Notes under the pieces: generated by a model
Databases searched by the model: none
Told to the model about the DNA's origin: nothing
The model's input: only the letters and a program-made list of their open reading frames with translations
Assembly: GCA_008375315.1 (NCBI GenBank)
Contig: CP032507.1
Location: 1,477,001 to 1,541,000, forward strand
DNA length: 64,000 nucleotides
DNA from: Ectothiorhodospiraceae bacterium BW-2
GTDB taxonomy: Bacteria; Pseudomonadota; Gammaproteobacteria; Thiohalomonadales; Thiohalomonadaceae
Direction of reading: 5' to 3'
Part shown: piece by piece, positions 1-11,224 of the stretch
Layout of the letters: the number at the start of each line of letters is the position of its first letter
Numbering within the stretch: the first letter of the stretch is position 1
Made by a program: the position numbers and the translations under genes

Positions 1-2
1 CC

Positions 3-2801
3 CGCACCCACAACCTGAAAAACATCACCCTCGAACTGCCGCGCAATCAACTGATTGTGATAACTGGCCTCTCCGGCTCCGGCAAGTCGTCGTTAGCGTT
101 TGATACCCTCTATGCCGAAGGACAGCGACGCTATGTCGAGTCGCTCTCCGCCTACGCGCGACAATTTCTATCGATAATGGAGAAACCCGATGTTGACCAT
201 ATTGCAGGGCTCTCGCCAGCGATTTCGATTGAGCAGAAATCGACCTCTCACAACCCCCGCTCCACTGTCGGCACTGTCACTGAAATCTACGACTATCTGC
301 GGCTACTATTTGCACGCACCGGTGAGCCACGCTGCCCAGAGCACCAGCAGCCGCTAAGGGCTCAAACCGTCAGTGAGATGGTCGATGAGATTTTAGCCCT
401 GCCCGACGGGAGTCGGGTCGCGCTATTAGCGCCGGTGGTCAAAGAGCGCAAGGGGGAGCATGCGCAGCTATTAGAGCAGCTACGGGCACGCGGCTTTGTA
501 CGGGCACGAATGAATGGCGAGCTGTGTGAGCTAGACGATCCCCCTAAACTGGCGCTGCGAAAGAAGCATACCATTGAGGTGGTGGTCGATCGGTTCAAAA
601 TTCGCCCCGATATTCAGACTCGGCTCGCCGACTCATTAGAGACGGCATTAGAGTTAGCCGATGGCGTCGTCCTGCTAGCCCCGCTCGATCATAGCGCCGA
701 TCACGCCATTGAAGAGCGACTCTTCTCCGCCCGCTACGCCTGTCCCCACTGTCACTACTCTCTGACCGAATTAGAGCCACGACTCTTTTCGTTTAATAAC
801 CCTGCCGGTGCCTGCCCTACCTGTGATGGTTTGGGCCATGAGCAGTTCTTTGATCCGGCTAAAATCGTCGTTAACCCCGATCTAAGCCTCGCCGCTGGCG
901 CAATTCGTGGCTGGGATCGCCGTAACGGCTACTACTACCAACTCCTCAAATCACTCGCTAACCACTATCAATTCGATATGGAGAGCCCCTTTAATGAACT
1001 CCCCGATGCAGTACAGCAGGCGGTCTTGTTTGGCAGCGGCAAGGAGAAGTTGGAGTTAGTCTATCAGAGCGCTCGTCTAGGGGAGCAGCGTAAAATCGCC
1101 CCCTTTGAGGGGGTCATTCCCAATATCCGCCGCCGTTACCGCGACACCGACTCTCTCGCGGTACGGGAGGAGCTGGCCAAGTTTTTAAGCCACCGCCTCT
1201 GCCCTGACTGTGGTGGTAGTCGCCTCCATCAAGGGGCGAGAAATGTCTTTGTTGGCCAACACACCCTGCCGCAAATGAGTGAGATGGCGGTCAGTGATGC
1301 GTTAGTGGCGATGGAGCGGCTCCACCTCGATGGCTGGCGCGGCGAGATCGCCACTAAAATCGTCAAGGAGATTGGCGCTAGACTACAGTTTTTGGTGAAT
1401 GTCGGCCTCGACTACCTGACCCTGTCGCGCAGTGCCGACACTCTCTCTGGCGGCGAGTCGCAGCGTATTCGGCTCGCTAGCCAAATTGGAGCCGGTCTGG
1501 TCGGGGTGATGTATGTCCTAGATGAGCCCTCTATCGGCCTCCATCAGCGCGATAACGAGCGGCTATTGCAGACCCTGTTCCATCTGCGCGATATAGGTAA
1601 CAGCGTCATTGTGGTCGAACACGATGAGGAGGCGATTCGCTCCGCCGACTATGTGGTCGATATCGGCCCCGGTGCTGGCGTTCATGGCGGTGAAGTGGTC
1701 GCCTGTGGCACCTTGACGGAGATTATGGCGAGTGACCACTCCCTCACCGCCGACTACCTCTGTGGACGCAGAGCGATAGCGGTGCCTACTGAGCGCACAG
1801 CGGCGACTCAGGGCTACTTGGTGCTTAAAGGGGCAACGGGCAACAATCTAAAGCGGGTAACCCTAGAGCTGCCGATTGGCTTGATGAGCTGCATTACCGG
1901 CGTCTCTGGTTCGGGTAAATCGACCCTCATTAACGACACCCTCTACCGCTATGCGGCTAGGGCGATTAATCGCAGCGGCGAAGAGCCGGCCCCAGTCGAA
2001 TCGGTCAGCGGAATGGATCAGTTTGATAAGGTGGTCGATATCGATCAGAGTCCGATAGGGCGAACCCCCCGCTCCAATCCGGCGACCTATACCGGCATCT
2101 TTACCCCGATTCGTGAACTCTTTGTCGCCACCCCCGAGGCGAGAGCTAGGGGCTATACCCCGGGACGATTTAGCTTTAATGTCAAAGGGGGGCGCTGCGA
2201 GGCGTGCCAAGGCGATGGCATGATCAAAGTGGAGATGCACTTTCTGCCCGATGTCTATGTCCCCTGCGATATCTGCCACGGCAAACGCTATAACCGCGAA
2301 ACGCTAGAGGTGCTCTATAAAGGGCGGACGATTCATCAGGTATTGGAGATGACGGTAGAGGAGGCGCGAGATTTTTTTGATCCTATTCCAGTGGTCGCCC
2401 GCAAACTACAGACGCTAATTGATGTCGGTCTGACCTATATTAAACTCGGACAGAGTGCCACTACCCTCTCGGGGGGGGAGGCGCAGCGGGTGAAGCTCTC
2501 CCGCGAGCTCTCTAAACGGGATACCGGCCGCACCCTCTATATTCTTGATGAGCCGACCACCGGGCTCCATTTTCACGATATTCAGCTACTGCTGCAAGTG
2601 CTCCACCGTCTGCGCGACCACGGCAATACGATCGTCGTTATTGAGCATAATCTCGATGTGATTAAAACGGCCGACTGGATTATCGATCTCGGCCCTGAGG
2701 GGGGATACCGCGGGGGGGAGATTATCGCCACCGGCACGCCAGAACAGATCGCGGCGATGGCACACTCCCATACCGGCCACTTTTTAAGCAAAATCATCTA
2801 G
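3..2801 (+). CDS. uvrA: Excinuclease ABC subunit A (5' end outside window)
   Basis: UvrA is the damage-recognition ATPase of nucleotide excision repair; as a dimer it loads UvrB on lesions. The reading frame is open from base 3 and begins with RTHNLKN, a segment that lies about ten residues after the usual start, so only a few codons are missing. Visible in order are Walker [10 protein letters not shown], the first zinc module (CPHC and CPTC), signature [12 protein letters not shown], Walker [11 protein letters not shown], the second Walker [10 protein letters not shown], the second zinc module (CEAC and CDIC), signature [11 protein letters not shown] and Walker [11 protein letters not shown]. 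Both ATPase halves are intact. The stop overlaps the 3' end of the convergent uvrD gene by 18 bases. Confidence 0.98.
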   Translation, partial: RTHNLKNITLELPRNQLIVITGLSGSGKSSLAFDTLYAEGQRRYVESLSAYARQFLSIMEKPDVDHIAGLSPAISIEQKSTSHNPRSTVGTVTEIYDYLRLLFARTGEPRCPEHQQPLRAQTVSEMVDEILALPDGSRVALLAPVVKERKGEHAQLLEQLRARGFVRARMNGELCELDDPPKLALRKKHTIEVVVDRFKIRPDIQTRLADSLETALELADGVVLLAPLDHSADHAIEERLFSARYACPHCHYSLTELEPRLFSFNNPAGACPTCDGLGHEQFFDPAKIVVNPDLSLAAGAIRGWDRRNGYYYQLLKSLANHYQFDMESPFNELPDAVQQAVLFGSGKEKLELVYQSARLGEQRKIAPFEGVIPNIRRRYRDTDSLAVREELAKFLSHRLCPDCGGSRLHQGARNVFVGQHTLPQMSEMAVSDALVAMERLHLDGWRGEIATKIVKEIGARLQFLVNVGLDYLTLSRSADTLSGGESQRIRLASQIGAGLVGVMYVLDEPSIGLHQRDNERLLQTLFHLRDIGNSVIVVEHDEEAIRSADYVVDIGPGAGVHGGEVVACGTLTEIMASDHSLTADYLCGRRAIAVPTERTAATQGYLVLKGATGNNLKRVTLELPIGLMSCITGVSGSGKSTLINDTLYRYAARAINRSGEEPAPVESVSGMDQFDKVVDIDQSPIGRTPRSNPATYTGIFTPIRELFVATPEARARGYTPGRFSFNVKGGRCEACQGDGMIKVEMHFLPDVYVPCDICHGKRYNRETLEVLYKGRTIHQVLEMTVEEARDFFDPIPVVARKLQTLIDVGLTYIKLGQSATTLSGGEAQRVKLSRELSKRDTGRTLYILDEPTTGLHFHDIQLLLQVLHRLRDHGNTIVVIEHNLDVIKTADWIIDLGPEGGYRGGEIIATGTPEQIAAMAHSHTGHFLSKII

Positions 2802-4946
2802 CCGCTCTAGTCTGGCCATCGACGCCATCAGCCACTTTACCTCACCACTCTCAAACGCCACTTGCAGCCGCAGTTTAGCGCCGCTCCCCTCAGCTTGAAC
2901 CACGACCCCCACACCAAATTTGGCGTGCCGCAGTCGCTCTCCCATCTGCCACGCCTCCTCTTCTCCCGCTTGAGAAAAGAGCCGTGGCCGGCTCACCTCA
3001 CCACGAAGCCGGATCTCCTGTAGTCGCTCGGCCGGAATCTCATAGACAAAGCGGGAGAGCCGATTGAGTCGCAGTTCACCGAAGAGCCGCCGCTGTTCAG
3101 CCCAGGTGAGCAGTAGCTGCTGCCGCGCTCGGGTCATGCCGACATAGCAGAGTCGCCGCTCCTCCTCGACTCTCCCCAGCTCTTTGAGCGCCATTTGGTG
3201 TGGAAAGAGCCCCTCCTCCATACCGGCTAGCACCACACAGGGAAACTCTAACCCTTTAGCCGAGTGGAGCGTCATTAACTGAACTGAACTCTGCCACTCA
3301 TCGGCCTGCCCCTCGCCCGCCTCTAGGGCGGCGTGGGCTAGAAACTGCTGTAAGGGGGTAAACTCATCACCCGCCTCTTCGGGGAGAAACTGCTGCGCCG
3401 CGACCGCTAGCTCATCCAGATTCTCTAGCCGGCTGCGCCCCCTCTCCCCCTTCTCACGGCTAAAGTAGTCGATTAACCCGCTCTGTTCGACCACTGCCCT
3501 TACCCGCTGCCCTAAATGGTCAAAGGGCAGCTCTTGTCGTGGCAGTGCCTGAATGAGTGCCATAAAACTGCGCAGGGCGTTAGCCGCTCGGGCGGGGAGG
3601 CTCTCTTGTGCTAGTAGCCTCTCTGTCGCCCGCCATAGGCTGATCTGTTCGCTACGCGCCCGCGCTCGTAGCTGCTCGATCGTTTTAGCTCCAATGCCAC
3701 GAGGCGGCTGGTTGACCACCCGCTCAAAGGCGCTATCGTCATGGGGGTTGCTCCCTAAACGGAGGTAGGCTAGGGCATCCTTAATCTCCGCCCGCTCAAA
3801 AAAGCGCATTCCGCCGTAGATACGGTAGGGGATGGCGGCCATCAGTAGCGCCTCCTCCAGTACCCGCGACTGCGCGTTAGAGCGATAGAGAATCGCAATC
3901 TCATCGCGTGCAATCCCCTGTTGCAGCCACTGCTCAATTCGTTCGGTAATATATCGCGCCTCCTCCTGCTCATTAAAGGCGCTGTAGAGCTGTAGCGGCT
4001 CCCCCTCGCTATCGGCTGTCCAGAGATTTTTCCCCAGCCGCTCGCTATTATGGGCAATCAGATGGTTAGCCGCAGCGAGAATATGGCCACTAGAGCGGTA
4101 GTTCTGCTCTAGCCGCACCAGTTCACACGGCGCAAATTCGTGCTGAAAACGGTGGATATTTTCGATTTTAGCCCCGCGCCAGCCGTAGATCGACTGGTCA
4201 TCATCCCCCACCGCGAAGATGCCAAGCGACTCCCCAGCCAGTCGCTGTAGCCAGCGGTACTGAATCGTATTGGTATCCTGAAACTCATCGACCAATAGGT
4301 GGGTAAAGCGGCGCTGGTAGTGGGCCAAGGTCTCTGGATTCTGCCGCCACAGCTCGTCGGCTCGTAGCAGCAGTTCGGCAAAATCGACCACCTGCTGCTG
4401 TTCACACAGCCGCTGGTAGTGGCGATAGATCTCGACTCCCTGCTGTAAAAAGGGGTCACCCCCCGCCTCAATCGACTCGGGATAGCGGCCCTCATCCTTC
4501 TGGCTGTTAATAAACCACTGCATCTGTTTCGGCGGGGTCTGCGCCTCATCTATAGTAAGCTCGCGCAGAGTTCGTTTAATGAGCCGTAGCTGATCGTCAC
4601 TATCGAGGATCTGAAACTCCCGACTTAACTTCGCCTCCTGCCAGTGGGCACGCAGCAGGCGATGAGCGATGCCGTGAAAGGTGCCGATCCAGAGGGAGCT
4701 GGTCGGCATCTCTAACAGCCCCTCTAGCCGCTGGCGCATCTCCCTCGCCGCTTTATTGGTAAAGGTGACCGCCAAGATAGAGTGGGCTGAGGCCTCAGCA
4801 GTGCGAATCAACCAACCGATGCGGTGGGTTAAGACTCGCGTCTTACCACTACCGGCTCCGGCTAGTACTAGCAGCGCTCTCGACTCGCTGCAGACCGCTT
4901 CGCGCTGGGCGCTATTTAGCGGCTCAATTAAATCACTAATATCCAT
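2784..4946 (-). CDS. uvrD: DNA helicase II, UvrD
   Basis: This is a superfamily 1 3'-5' helicase that removes the incised oligonucleotide in excision repair and acts in mismatch repair. The 720 residues match the usual UvrD length. Visible motifs are Walker A GAGSGKT (residues 30-36), [10 protein letters not shown], motif [12 protein letters not shown], motif [34 protein letters not shown] and YVGMTRARQ. It is the last gene of a leftward group, 23 bases after the radical SAM gene, and it converges on uvrA with overlapping 3' ends. Rep or PcrA are close relatives, but length and motif details favour UvrD. Confidence 0.96.
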   Translation of the reverse strand: MDISDLIEPLNSAQREAVCSESRALLVLAGAGSGKTRVLTHRIGWLIRTAEASAHSILAVTFTNKAAREMRQRLEGLLEMPTSSLWIGTFHGIAHRLLRAHWQEAKLSREFQILDSDDQLRLIKRTLRELTIDEAQTPPKQMQWFINSQKDEGRYPESIEAGGDPFLQQGVEIYRHYQRLCEQQQVVDFAELLLRADELWRQNPETLAHYQRRFTHLLVDEFQDTNTIQYRWLQRLAGESLGIFAVGDDDQSIYGWRGAKIENIHRFQHEFAPCELVRLEQNYRSSGHILAAANHLIAHNSERLGKNLWTADSEGEPLQLYSAFNEQEEARYITERIEQWLQQGIARDEIAILYRSNAQSRVLEEALLMAAIPYRIYGGMRFFERAEIKDALAYLRLGSNPHDDSAFERVVNQPPRGIGAKTIEQLRARARSEQISLWRATERLLAQESLPARAANALRSFMALIQALPRQELPFDHLGQRVRAVVEQSGLIDYFSREKGERGRSRLENLDELAVAAQQFLPEEAGDEFTPLQQFLAHAALEAGEGQADEWQSSVQLMTLHSAKGLEFPCVVLAGMEEGLFPHQMALKELGRVEEERRLCYVGMTRARQQLLLTWAEQRRLFGELRLNRLSRFVYEIPAERLQEIRLRGEVSRPRLFSQAGEEEAWQMGERLRHAKFGVGVVVQAEGSGAKLRLQVAFESGEVKWLMASMARLERLDDFA

Positions 4947-4969
4947 ACCGTTATCGTACCAGAGTTTGC

Positions 4970-6421
4970 CTAGTTCGGCTCTGATTGTAGCCAGCGAGGG
5001 AGTCTATCACCACTGTGTCGATAGTCCTCAGCCAGCGCCTGTCGCAGCCGTTTCGGCGCAATAGCAACCTGTTCGCCATAACGCCACAATAGCTCGAATT
5101 GGCGTAGGAGGGTTATTTTATGGGTCTGCCTTGTGGTCTCATAGAGCCAATCGCTGAGCGCCAGAAACTGTGCAAAGGGGTTATCCTGTAAAAAAAGCGC
5201 CAAGGTGTGCCGAAAATGGCCACGGTTGCCCAGCATCTCCCAGTAGCGTCCGAAGCGGCTTAACCGCTGTAGGGTAGCAAAGTTAAGTTCACTGGTGGAG
5301 ATCACCGTATAGGGCGGGTAGGGGAGATAACGCATCTGCCACGGCTCATCTTGGGCCACGATGGGGGCTCCGCGCAGCCGCTTCAGTACCCCTACCTGAA
5401 TTTCGGCTACCTGCAACGACCAGAGGGTATTGAAGCCGGCGGCAATCGATTCGAGTGACTCCCCCGGCAGGCCGATAATCAGATCGGTATGGAGGTGGAT
5501 CTGCTGCTGCTGTAGCCAGGCTAAATTGGCCACGGTGCGCTCATGGCTCTGTTTGCGTTCAAGCCGCTGCAGCACCTGTGAGTTGAGGCTCTGAATGCCA
5601 ATTTCAAACTGTAATACCCCGCTCGGAAAACGGCTAATGGTCTGTTTAAGCCTCTCTGGTAGGTGATCTGGAATGAGCTCAAAGTGGAGCCTTAGCCCCG
5701 CAGTTGCCCACGGCAGAAAGTGCTCTAAAATCGCTACCGTGGTGGCAGGTTTTAGGTTAAAAGTTCGGTCAACAAATTTGAATTGACGCACTCCGCGCTG
5801 CCATAAGCGGCTCATGGCGGCCAAAAAAGGTGCTAAGGGAAACGATACCGCCGTTCTATCGAGCGCTGAGAGGCAGAATTGGCACTTAAATGGACAGCCT
5901 CTGGAGGCTTCGACATAGATTAGCCGATGGGCAATATCTGCTCTGTGATACCCCTCATAGGGGAGCTGTAACTGAGTGAGCTTCGGCGCGGGCGCGGCAA
6001 TCACTCGCTGCGGCGGCGGTTTGTCGGCAAGAAGCTGCTCACACAGCGCGGCAAAAGCGAGATCGGCCTGACCGGTAATAAGATAGTCGGCAGCGGCGAC
6101 AAGCGGCTGCTGTTGCCACTCGTAGCTGACTTCAGGCCCTCCCAACACAACCACCACCTCAGGGGCTACGCACTTGACTAGCTGTACGATCTCGGTCGCT
6201 AACGCCACATTCCAGATATAGACGCCGATACCGATAATCAGCGGCTGTTGAGCTAATAGCTGTTCAACAATATCGACCGCTCGCTGATGGATAGTGAACT
6301 CCCGCAGCTGTGTACGGGAGCGTAGCCGCCCCATCTGCGCCCACAGATAGCGCAATCCCAATGAGCTATGAGAGTAACGCGCATTGAGGGTAGTTAGTAG
6401 AATCGGGGCATTAGCAGACAA
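4970..6421 (-). CDS. B12-binding radical SAM protein (DUF4080-like)
   Basis: The N-terminal half (about residues 8-130) has the look of a cobalamin-binding Rossmann domain, with IGIGVYIWN and VVLGGPEVSY. It is followed by a radical SAM domain with the cluster motif RGCPFKCQFCLSALD (CxxxCxxC). The C-terminal tail fits the DUF4080 family of putative anaerobic Fe-S oxidoreductases; the substrate is unknown. The only in-frame start at this position is TTG (bases 6419-6421), three bases after the HdeA-like gene stops, which implies translational coupling. The family start (ILLTTLNARY) supports it. The link to uvrD downstream may simply be operon packing. Confidence 0.85.
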   Translation of the reverse strand: MSANAPILLTTLNARYSHSSLGLRYLWAQMGRLRSRTQLREFTIHQRAVDIVEQLLAQQPLIIGIGVYIWNVALATEIVQLVKCVAPEVVVVLGGPEVSYEWQQQPLVAAADYLITGQADLAFAALCEQLLADKPPPQRVIAAPAPKLTQLQLPYEGYHRADIAHRLIYVEASRGCPFKCQFCLSALDRTAVSFPLAPFLAAMSRLWQRGVRQFKFVDRTFNLKPATTVAILEHFLPWATAGLRLHFELIPDHLPERLKQTISRFPSGVLQFEIGIQSLNSQVLQRLERKQSHERTVANLAWLQQQQIHLHTDLIIGLPGESLESIAAGFNTLWSLQVAEIQVGVLKRLRGAPIVAQDEPWQMRYLPYPPYTVISTSELNFATLQRLSRFGRYWEMLGNRGHFRHTLALFLQDNPFAQFLALSDWLYETTRQTHKITLLRQFELLWRYGEQVAIAPKRLRQALAEDYRHSGDRLPRWLQSEPN

Positions 6422-6424
6422 AAC

Positions 6425-6706
6425 TTAGTCGAGATACTTCTCGTAGATCACATCCAGCACTTTTTTAGTCGGCTCATTATAACAGCCGCTAGAGAGAATG
6501 GTGCCTAGCTCCTCAAACCACTCCTGACTAACGGTTGTATCGTCCTTTTCAGCGCTAATATAGCCATCGAGCCAGAACAGAACCATCGCAGCAGTCTCTT
6601 CACTATCGATATCTCCACAGGTAAACTCGGCCATATCATACTCCCAAGCGTGGGCGGTAAACGGTAGCGCCAGCGCCAGAGCTAGACCACATAACTGCTT
6701 TTTCAT
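6425..6706 (-). CDS. HdeA/HdeB-like small periplasmic protein
   Basis: This 93-residue protein starts with a clear signal peptide (MKKQLCGLALALALPFTAHA) and keeps two cysteines, in FTCGDID and SSGCYNEP, spaced as in the HdeA/HdeB acid-stress chaperone fold, where they form the single disulfide. The mature part is acidic and helical. HdeA proteins hold periplasmic clients in soluble form at low pH. Assignment to the family rests on size, export signal, cysteine spacing and the GYIS segment, so the exact function is inferred. It heads a leftward group with the radical SAM gene and uvrD and is divergent from tcdA across 124 bases. Confidence 0.65.
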   Translation of the reverse strand: MKKQLCGLALALALPFTAHAWEYDMAEFTCGDIDSEETAAMVLFWLDGYISAEKDDTTVSQEWFEELGTILSSGCYNEPTKKVLDVIYEKYLD

Positions 6707-6830
6707 TGCAAGACCCCTTAATTACAGAGAAAATGTTGTGTATTAACCTCAAAACCCGCTCGGCTAGCGCCGAGCACCGGTATCATACCCCAACATTTTG
6801 GCTAGGCGCTAAAGATATTTTCCACTCACT

Positions 6831-7640
6831 ATGCAAGATGACTATCAACAACGCTTCGGTGGCATTACCCGTCTCTACGGTCAGTTAGGCGCTGAGGCTC
6901 TACAGCAGGCCCATGTGGCGCTTATTGGGGTCGGCGGCGTCGGCTCTTGGTGTTGTGAGGCTCTGGTGCGTAGCGGTATCGGCGCACTCACGCTTATCGA
7001 TCCGGACGATATCGCCCGCTCCAATACCAACCGTCAACTCCATACCCTAGAGACGACCCTAGGGCGGAGCAAAGTAGCCGTTATGGCCGAGCGCATGGCT
7101 CTGATTCACCCCCACTGCGATATTAACGCGATTGATGATCGCCTCAGTATAACCAACATCGGGCGGCTGCTTCCGGCCGGTGTGACGGTGGTAATCGACT
7201 GTATCGATAGGGTTAGCATTAAGGCGGCTCTCATTGGCCACTGCAAAGTGCATAGACTCCCTATCGTGACGACTGGCGGGGCGGGGGGGCAGATCGAGCC
7301 CGCTAAAATTGGTGTGGTCGATTTAAGCCGTACTAGCTGTGATCCCCTCGCGGCCAAAGTGCGTGCGCTACTGCGCCGCCACTACCACTTCCCCCGCAAC
7401 CCGAAACGCAAATTTCAAGTCGCCTGTGTCAGTTCGACCGAGCAGCCACGCTACCCTACCATCGATGGCGCGACCACTTTTCGTAAACCTAGCAGCGCCG
7501 CGACCACGCTCGATTGTCAAACGGGCTATGGAGCGGTTACCATGGTCACCGCCAGCTTCGGACTCCATGCCGCAGCTGAGGCGGTGCGTCTAATCATCCA
7601 ACAGCCAGCATTAGCCAGCCACGCAATTGATGCAAATTGA
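6831..7640 (+). CDS. tcdA: tRNA threonylcarbamoyladenosine dehydratase TcdA
   Basis: TcdA (CsdL) is an E1-like enzyme that uses ATP to cyclise t6A37 of tRNA into ct6A. The ThiF/MoeB fold shows the nucleotide loop GVGGVGSW (residues 33-40), the RSNTNRQ segment and IDCIDRVSIK, followed by the TcdA-specific KRKFQVACVSSTEQPRYP region. The length of 269 residues is normal. It is the first gene of a rightward tcdA-hemB-aroE group, with 20 bases to hemB. Confidence 0.93.
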   Translation: MQDDYQQRFGGITRLYGQLGAEALQQAHVALIGVGGVGSWCCEALVRSGIGALTLIDPDDIARSNTNRQLHTLETTLGRSKVAVMAERMALIHPHCDINAIDDRLSITNIGRLLPAGVTVVIDCIDRVSIKAALIGHCKVHRLPIVTTGGAGGQIEPAKIGVVDLSRTSCDPLAAKVRALLRRHYHFPRNPKRKFQVACVSSTEQPRYPTIDGATTFRKPSSAATTLDCQTGYGAVTMVTASFGLHAAAEAVRLIIQQPALASHAIDAN

Positions 7641-7657
7641 GGATAATTGAGGAGTAA

Positions 7658-8689
<1,032 letters not shown>

Positions 8690-8708
8690 ACTTAAGGATA
8701 GTTCAACC

Positions 8709-9551
8709 GTGTCACTACTCGACTTCGATGCTCCTCCGGCGCGTTATGCCGTCATGGGTAATCCGATTAGCCACAGCCGCTCGCCCCAAATTCATCAGCT
8801 CTTTGCGCAGCAGTGTGGCGAACGGATCGACTATAGCGCTATTTTAGTCGATTTAGGCGGCTTTGCGCAGGCAGTCGGCAACTTTCACGCCAGTGGTGGT
8901 CGGGGGCTCAATGTCACTGTCCCCTTTAAAGAGGAGGCATTCGCGCTAGCCGATACGCTCACCCCACGCGCCCGACTTGCTGGGGCGGTCAATACGCTGC
9001 TGCTACACGATAATCACGCCATTGAGGGCGATAATAGCGACGGTGTCGGCCTAGTCACCGATCTCCAGCAAAATCAACAGCAGACTCTAGCGGGTAAGCG
9101 GATACTGATTTTAGGTGCCGGAGGGGCGGTGCGCGGTGTGCTCGGGCCAATATTGGAGCAGCAGCCCCTCCATATCACCCTTGCTAACCGCACCCCCTCT
9201 CGTGCCGAAGCGCTAGCTGAGCAGTTTCAGCCGCACGGAAGTATCAATGGGGGGGGCTATGAGGCGCTCAATCGTGTCGCGCCGTTTGAGATTATTATTA
9301 ACGGCACCTCGGCCAGTTTAGCAGGCGAACTACCGCCACTACCCGACAGTCTGCTGACAGGGCAGAGCTTCTGCTACGATATGATGTATAGTGCCGAACC
9401 GACCCCTTTTATGCGTTGGGCAGCGGAGCGAGGGGTTCAGAGCAGCGACGGGCTCGGTATGCTGGTCGAGCAGGCGGCCGAATCGTTCTGGCGCTGGCGC
9501 CAAAAACGGCCACAGACTAAAGCGGTCATTGAGCAGATTCATTCGATGTGA
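8709..9551 (+). CDS. aroE: Shikimate 5-dehydrogenase
   Basis: AroE reduces 3-dehydroshikimate to shikimate with NADPH in aromatic amino-acid synthesis. Visible are the shikimate-binding SHSRSPQIHQ, the lysine in NVTVPFKEEAF, the aspartate in EGDNSDGVG, the Rossmann loop GAGGAVRG and the C-terminal DGLGMLVEQAA. The start is GTG at 8709, preceded by AAGGATA. It follows hemB by 19 bases. A piece of its 3' end is repeated at 17863-17930 beside IS copy 1. Confidence 0.96.
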   Translation: MSLLDFDAPPARYAVMGNPISHSRSPQIHQLFAQQCGERIDYSAILVDLGGFAQAVGNFHASGGRGLNVTVPFKEEAFALADTLTPRARLAGAVNTLLLHDNHAIEGDNSDGVGLVTDLQQNQQQTLAGKRILILGAGGAVRGVLGPILEQQPLHITLANRTPSRAEALAEQFQPHGSINGGGYEALNRVAPFEIIINGTSASLAGELPPLPDSLLTGQSFCYDMMYSAEPTPFMRWAAERGVQSSDGLGMLVEQAAESFWRWRQKRPQTKAVIEQIHSM

Positions 9552-9629
9552 GCTACTTTGAAGAGAAAGCAACATCGCCTAAAACAGACATCTGAAATAG
9601 CTCTTTAAATCGGATAGCTTCAACTCTGA

Positions 9630-9733
9630 TTGACTAAAATAACAGACAAAACTAAACTAAGCCACCGTTATGACTCATATTTTAGACAAAAAAGAGGGGG
9701 GGTAGATGGATTACGCCGAAATTGGTCAAACAG
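9630..9733 (+). pseudogene. Remnant of a hipBA promoter and first codons of hipB
   Basis: This stretch repeats the segment found upstream of both hipB genes (12084 and 14467): a -35 TTGACT at 9630-9635, 17 bases, a -10 TAAACT at 9653-9658, the TATGACTCATA palindrome and a TATTTTAGACA half-site. An ATG at 9706 follows, with the first nine hipB codons (MDYAEIGQT). Homology then stops and a MITE-like repeat begins about 20 bases later. It is the left-over 5' end of a third hipBA module. Confidence 0.75.
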
Positions 9734-9750
9734 TGGTTGTTACGACTGGC

Positions 9751-9857
9751 CTTGTTCATCTCTTCGTCAGCTCCCCTCCACCCCCTTCCCGCTGGGAGAG
9801 GCGGAGAGGAAAGGCGAGGGAATCATGCCTCATGAGGGTGACGAGACGATGAACAAA
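9751..9857. repeat. MITE-like dispersed repeat, copy A
   Basis: This is a roughly 107-base element with imperfect terminal inverted repeats. The left end reads TTGTTCATCTCTTCGTCA and the right end is the reverse complement of TTGTTCATCGTCTCGTCA. A G/C-rich centre contains ATGCCTCATGAGGGT. The same element lies in opposite orientation at 38155-38260, and a partial copy is at 15896-15982. It carries no coding capacity that I trust. Confidence 0.75.
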
Positions 9858-9875
9858 ACCCGGGTTTCGTAGGGG

Positions 9876-10181
9876 CTACCGGGGCGGCTACCCGGAGTGG
9901 ACCTGCCGGATATGGGCGATCTACTGGAGGTGAAAACGGTGTTAGCTGAAAGAGTGATTGAGTGGACTGAAGAGTGGAAGTTGCAGGGGATGGAGCTGGG
10001 TCAATTAAAGGGCGAAGCTGCCGTACTGGAACGACAGCTGCGCAAGCGATTTGGCGAGTTACCCGATGAGCTGCGGAACCGTCTCCATAGCGCAACACTT
10101 GCAGAGCTTGAGTGCTGGACAGATAGAGTATTGGATGCCCCAACACTAGAGCAGGTACTTGTGAGCGTGGACTCCGCGTAG
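9876..10181 (+). pseudogene. Rpn-family C-terminal (DUF4351) fragment
   Basis: The frame encodes the last 95 or so residues of an Rpn-family protein, including the DUF4351-type segment AVLERQLRKRFGELPDE and the same end (VLVSVDSA) as the intact gene at 10262. The N-terminal nuclease domain is absent because the preceding DNA is a MITE-like repeat. A GTG at 9897 could start a short peptide, but no ribosome-binding site is evident. It is best read as the truncated left end of a tandem array. Confidence 0.8.
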
Positions 10182-10207
10182 GTTGGGCAAAGCGCAGCGT
10201 GCCCAAC
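10178..10207. repeat. REP-like hairpin after rpn fragment
   Basis: GTTGGGC at 10182-10188 pairs with GCCCAAC at 10201-10207 around a GCGC-rich loop. It begins at the gene stop codon and has no T-run, so it is more like a dispersed REP element than an intrinsic terminator. An identical copy sits at 11221-11250. Confidence 0.6.
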
Positions 10208-10261
10208 AAGGGTAGAACGCTACACAATTGTTGGTTAAACGATAAACAAGCAACGGGGAAG

Positions 10262-11224
10262 ATGGGGCAACACGATAACAGCTATAAGCTGCTTTTCTCG
10301 CATCCGCAAATGGTGCGGGATCTACTGACCGGTTTCATGGATGAAGAGTGGGTGCGCCAACTCGATTTAAGCACCCTAGAGAAGATGAGTGGCAGCTATG
10401 TCGCAGATGATCTACGCGACAGAGAGGATGATATCATCTGGCGGGTTCGGTTTAAGGGGCGCTGGCTCTACCTCTATCTGCTGTTAGAGTTTCAATCGAG
10501 TATCGATAAATGGATGTCGGTGCGGGTGATGACCTACCTGGGTCTGCTCTATCAGGATTTGATTCATCAGGGCCGGTTAAAGAAGAAGAAAAAGTTACCA
10601 CCGGTGTTACCGATAGTGCTCTACAATGGTCGGGATCGGTGGTCGGCAGCGACCGATATTGCCGATTTAATCGAGCCGGCTCCGCTGAAACTGCAAGCGT
10701 TTACCCCAAAGCTACGCTATCTGTTAATTGATGAAATGGCGATAGACGAAAGTGGCCCTTGGTCGGTGCAGAACTTAGTCGCCGCGCTGATTCGATTAGA
10801 AAAGAGCCCGACGCCACAACAGTTACAGCAGGTGATCGGCGCATTAGTTGAGTGGCTACATGAGCCGGAACAGAGTTCGCTCAGGCGAGCTTTTGTGGTC
10901 TGGATTAAACGGGTGTTACTACCGGGACGGCTACCCGGAGTGGACCTGCCGGATATGGGCGATCTACTGGAGGTGAAAACGGTGTTAGCTGAAAGAGTGA
11001 TTGAGTGGACTGAAGAGTGGAAGTTGCAGGGGATGGAGCTGGGTCAATTAAAGGGCGAAGCTGCCGTACTGGAACGACTACTGCGCAAGCGATTTGGTGA
11101 GTTACCCGATGAGCTGCGAAGCCGTCTCTATAGTGCAACGCTTGCAGAGCTTGAGTGCTGGACAGATAGAGTATTGGATGCCCCAACACTAGAGCAGGTA
11201 CTTGTGAGCGTGGACTCCGCGTAG
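10262..11224 (+). CDS. Rpn family recombination-promoting nuclease / putative transposase
   Basis: This is a member of the Rpn (transposase_31-like, PD-(D/E)XK) nuclease family with a C-terminal DUF4351 domain. The N-terminal HDNSYKLLFSHPQMVRDLL, then DREDDIIWRV and LLLEFQSSID (the ExQ catalytic motif), and the PIVLYNGRDRW segment are typical. Known Rpn proteins are DNA endonucleases that raise RecA-independent recombination in E. coli and have been linked to defence. ATG 10262 is chosen because HDNSYK is the family N-terminus and ACGGGGAAG precedes it. It is flanked by partial copies of itself on both sides. Confidence 0.85.
   Translation: MGQHDNSYKLLFSHPQMVRDLLTGFMDEEWVRQLDLSTLEKMSGSYVADDLRDREDDIIWRVRFKGRWLYLYLLLEFQSSIDKWMSVRVMTYLGLLYQDLIHQGRLKKKKKLPPVLPIVLYNGRDRWSAATDIADLIEPAPLKLQAFTPKLRYLLIDEMAIDESGPWSVQNLVAALIRLEKSPTPQQLQQVIGALVEWLHEPEQSSLRRAFVVWIKRVLLPGRLPGVDLPDMGDLLEVKTVLAERVIEWTEEWKLQGMELGQLKGEAAVLERLLRKRFGELPDELRSRLYSATLAELECWTDRVLDAPTLEQVLVSVDSA

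Larger units (their letters stand above)
9876..10446. repeat. Direct repeat, copy 1 (1043-bp period)
   Basis: This block of about 570 bases contains the 3' end of an rpn gene, a REP-like hairpin and the 5' end of the next rpn gene. It is repeated nearly exactly 1043 bases further on. Homology begins at CTACCGGG and ends at CATCTGGCGGG. Confidence 0.85.

Noticed and set aside
1863-2279. 138-codon antisense frame inside uvrA
   Set aside because: It is a shadow of a conserved gene with biased codon use. There is no promoter or start signal. The same applies to the other long antisense frames in uvrD, hisF, rapA and the transglutaminase gene.
9630-9872. 80-codon frame across the hipB remnant and MITE copy A
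   Set aside because: It runs in a different frame from the recognisable hipB codons and is assembled from repeat DNA.
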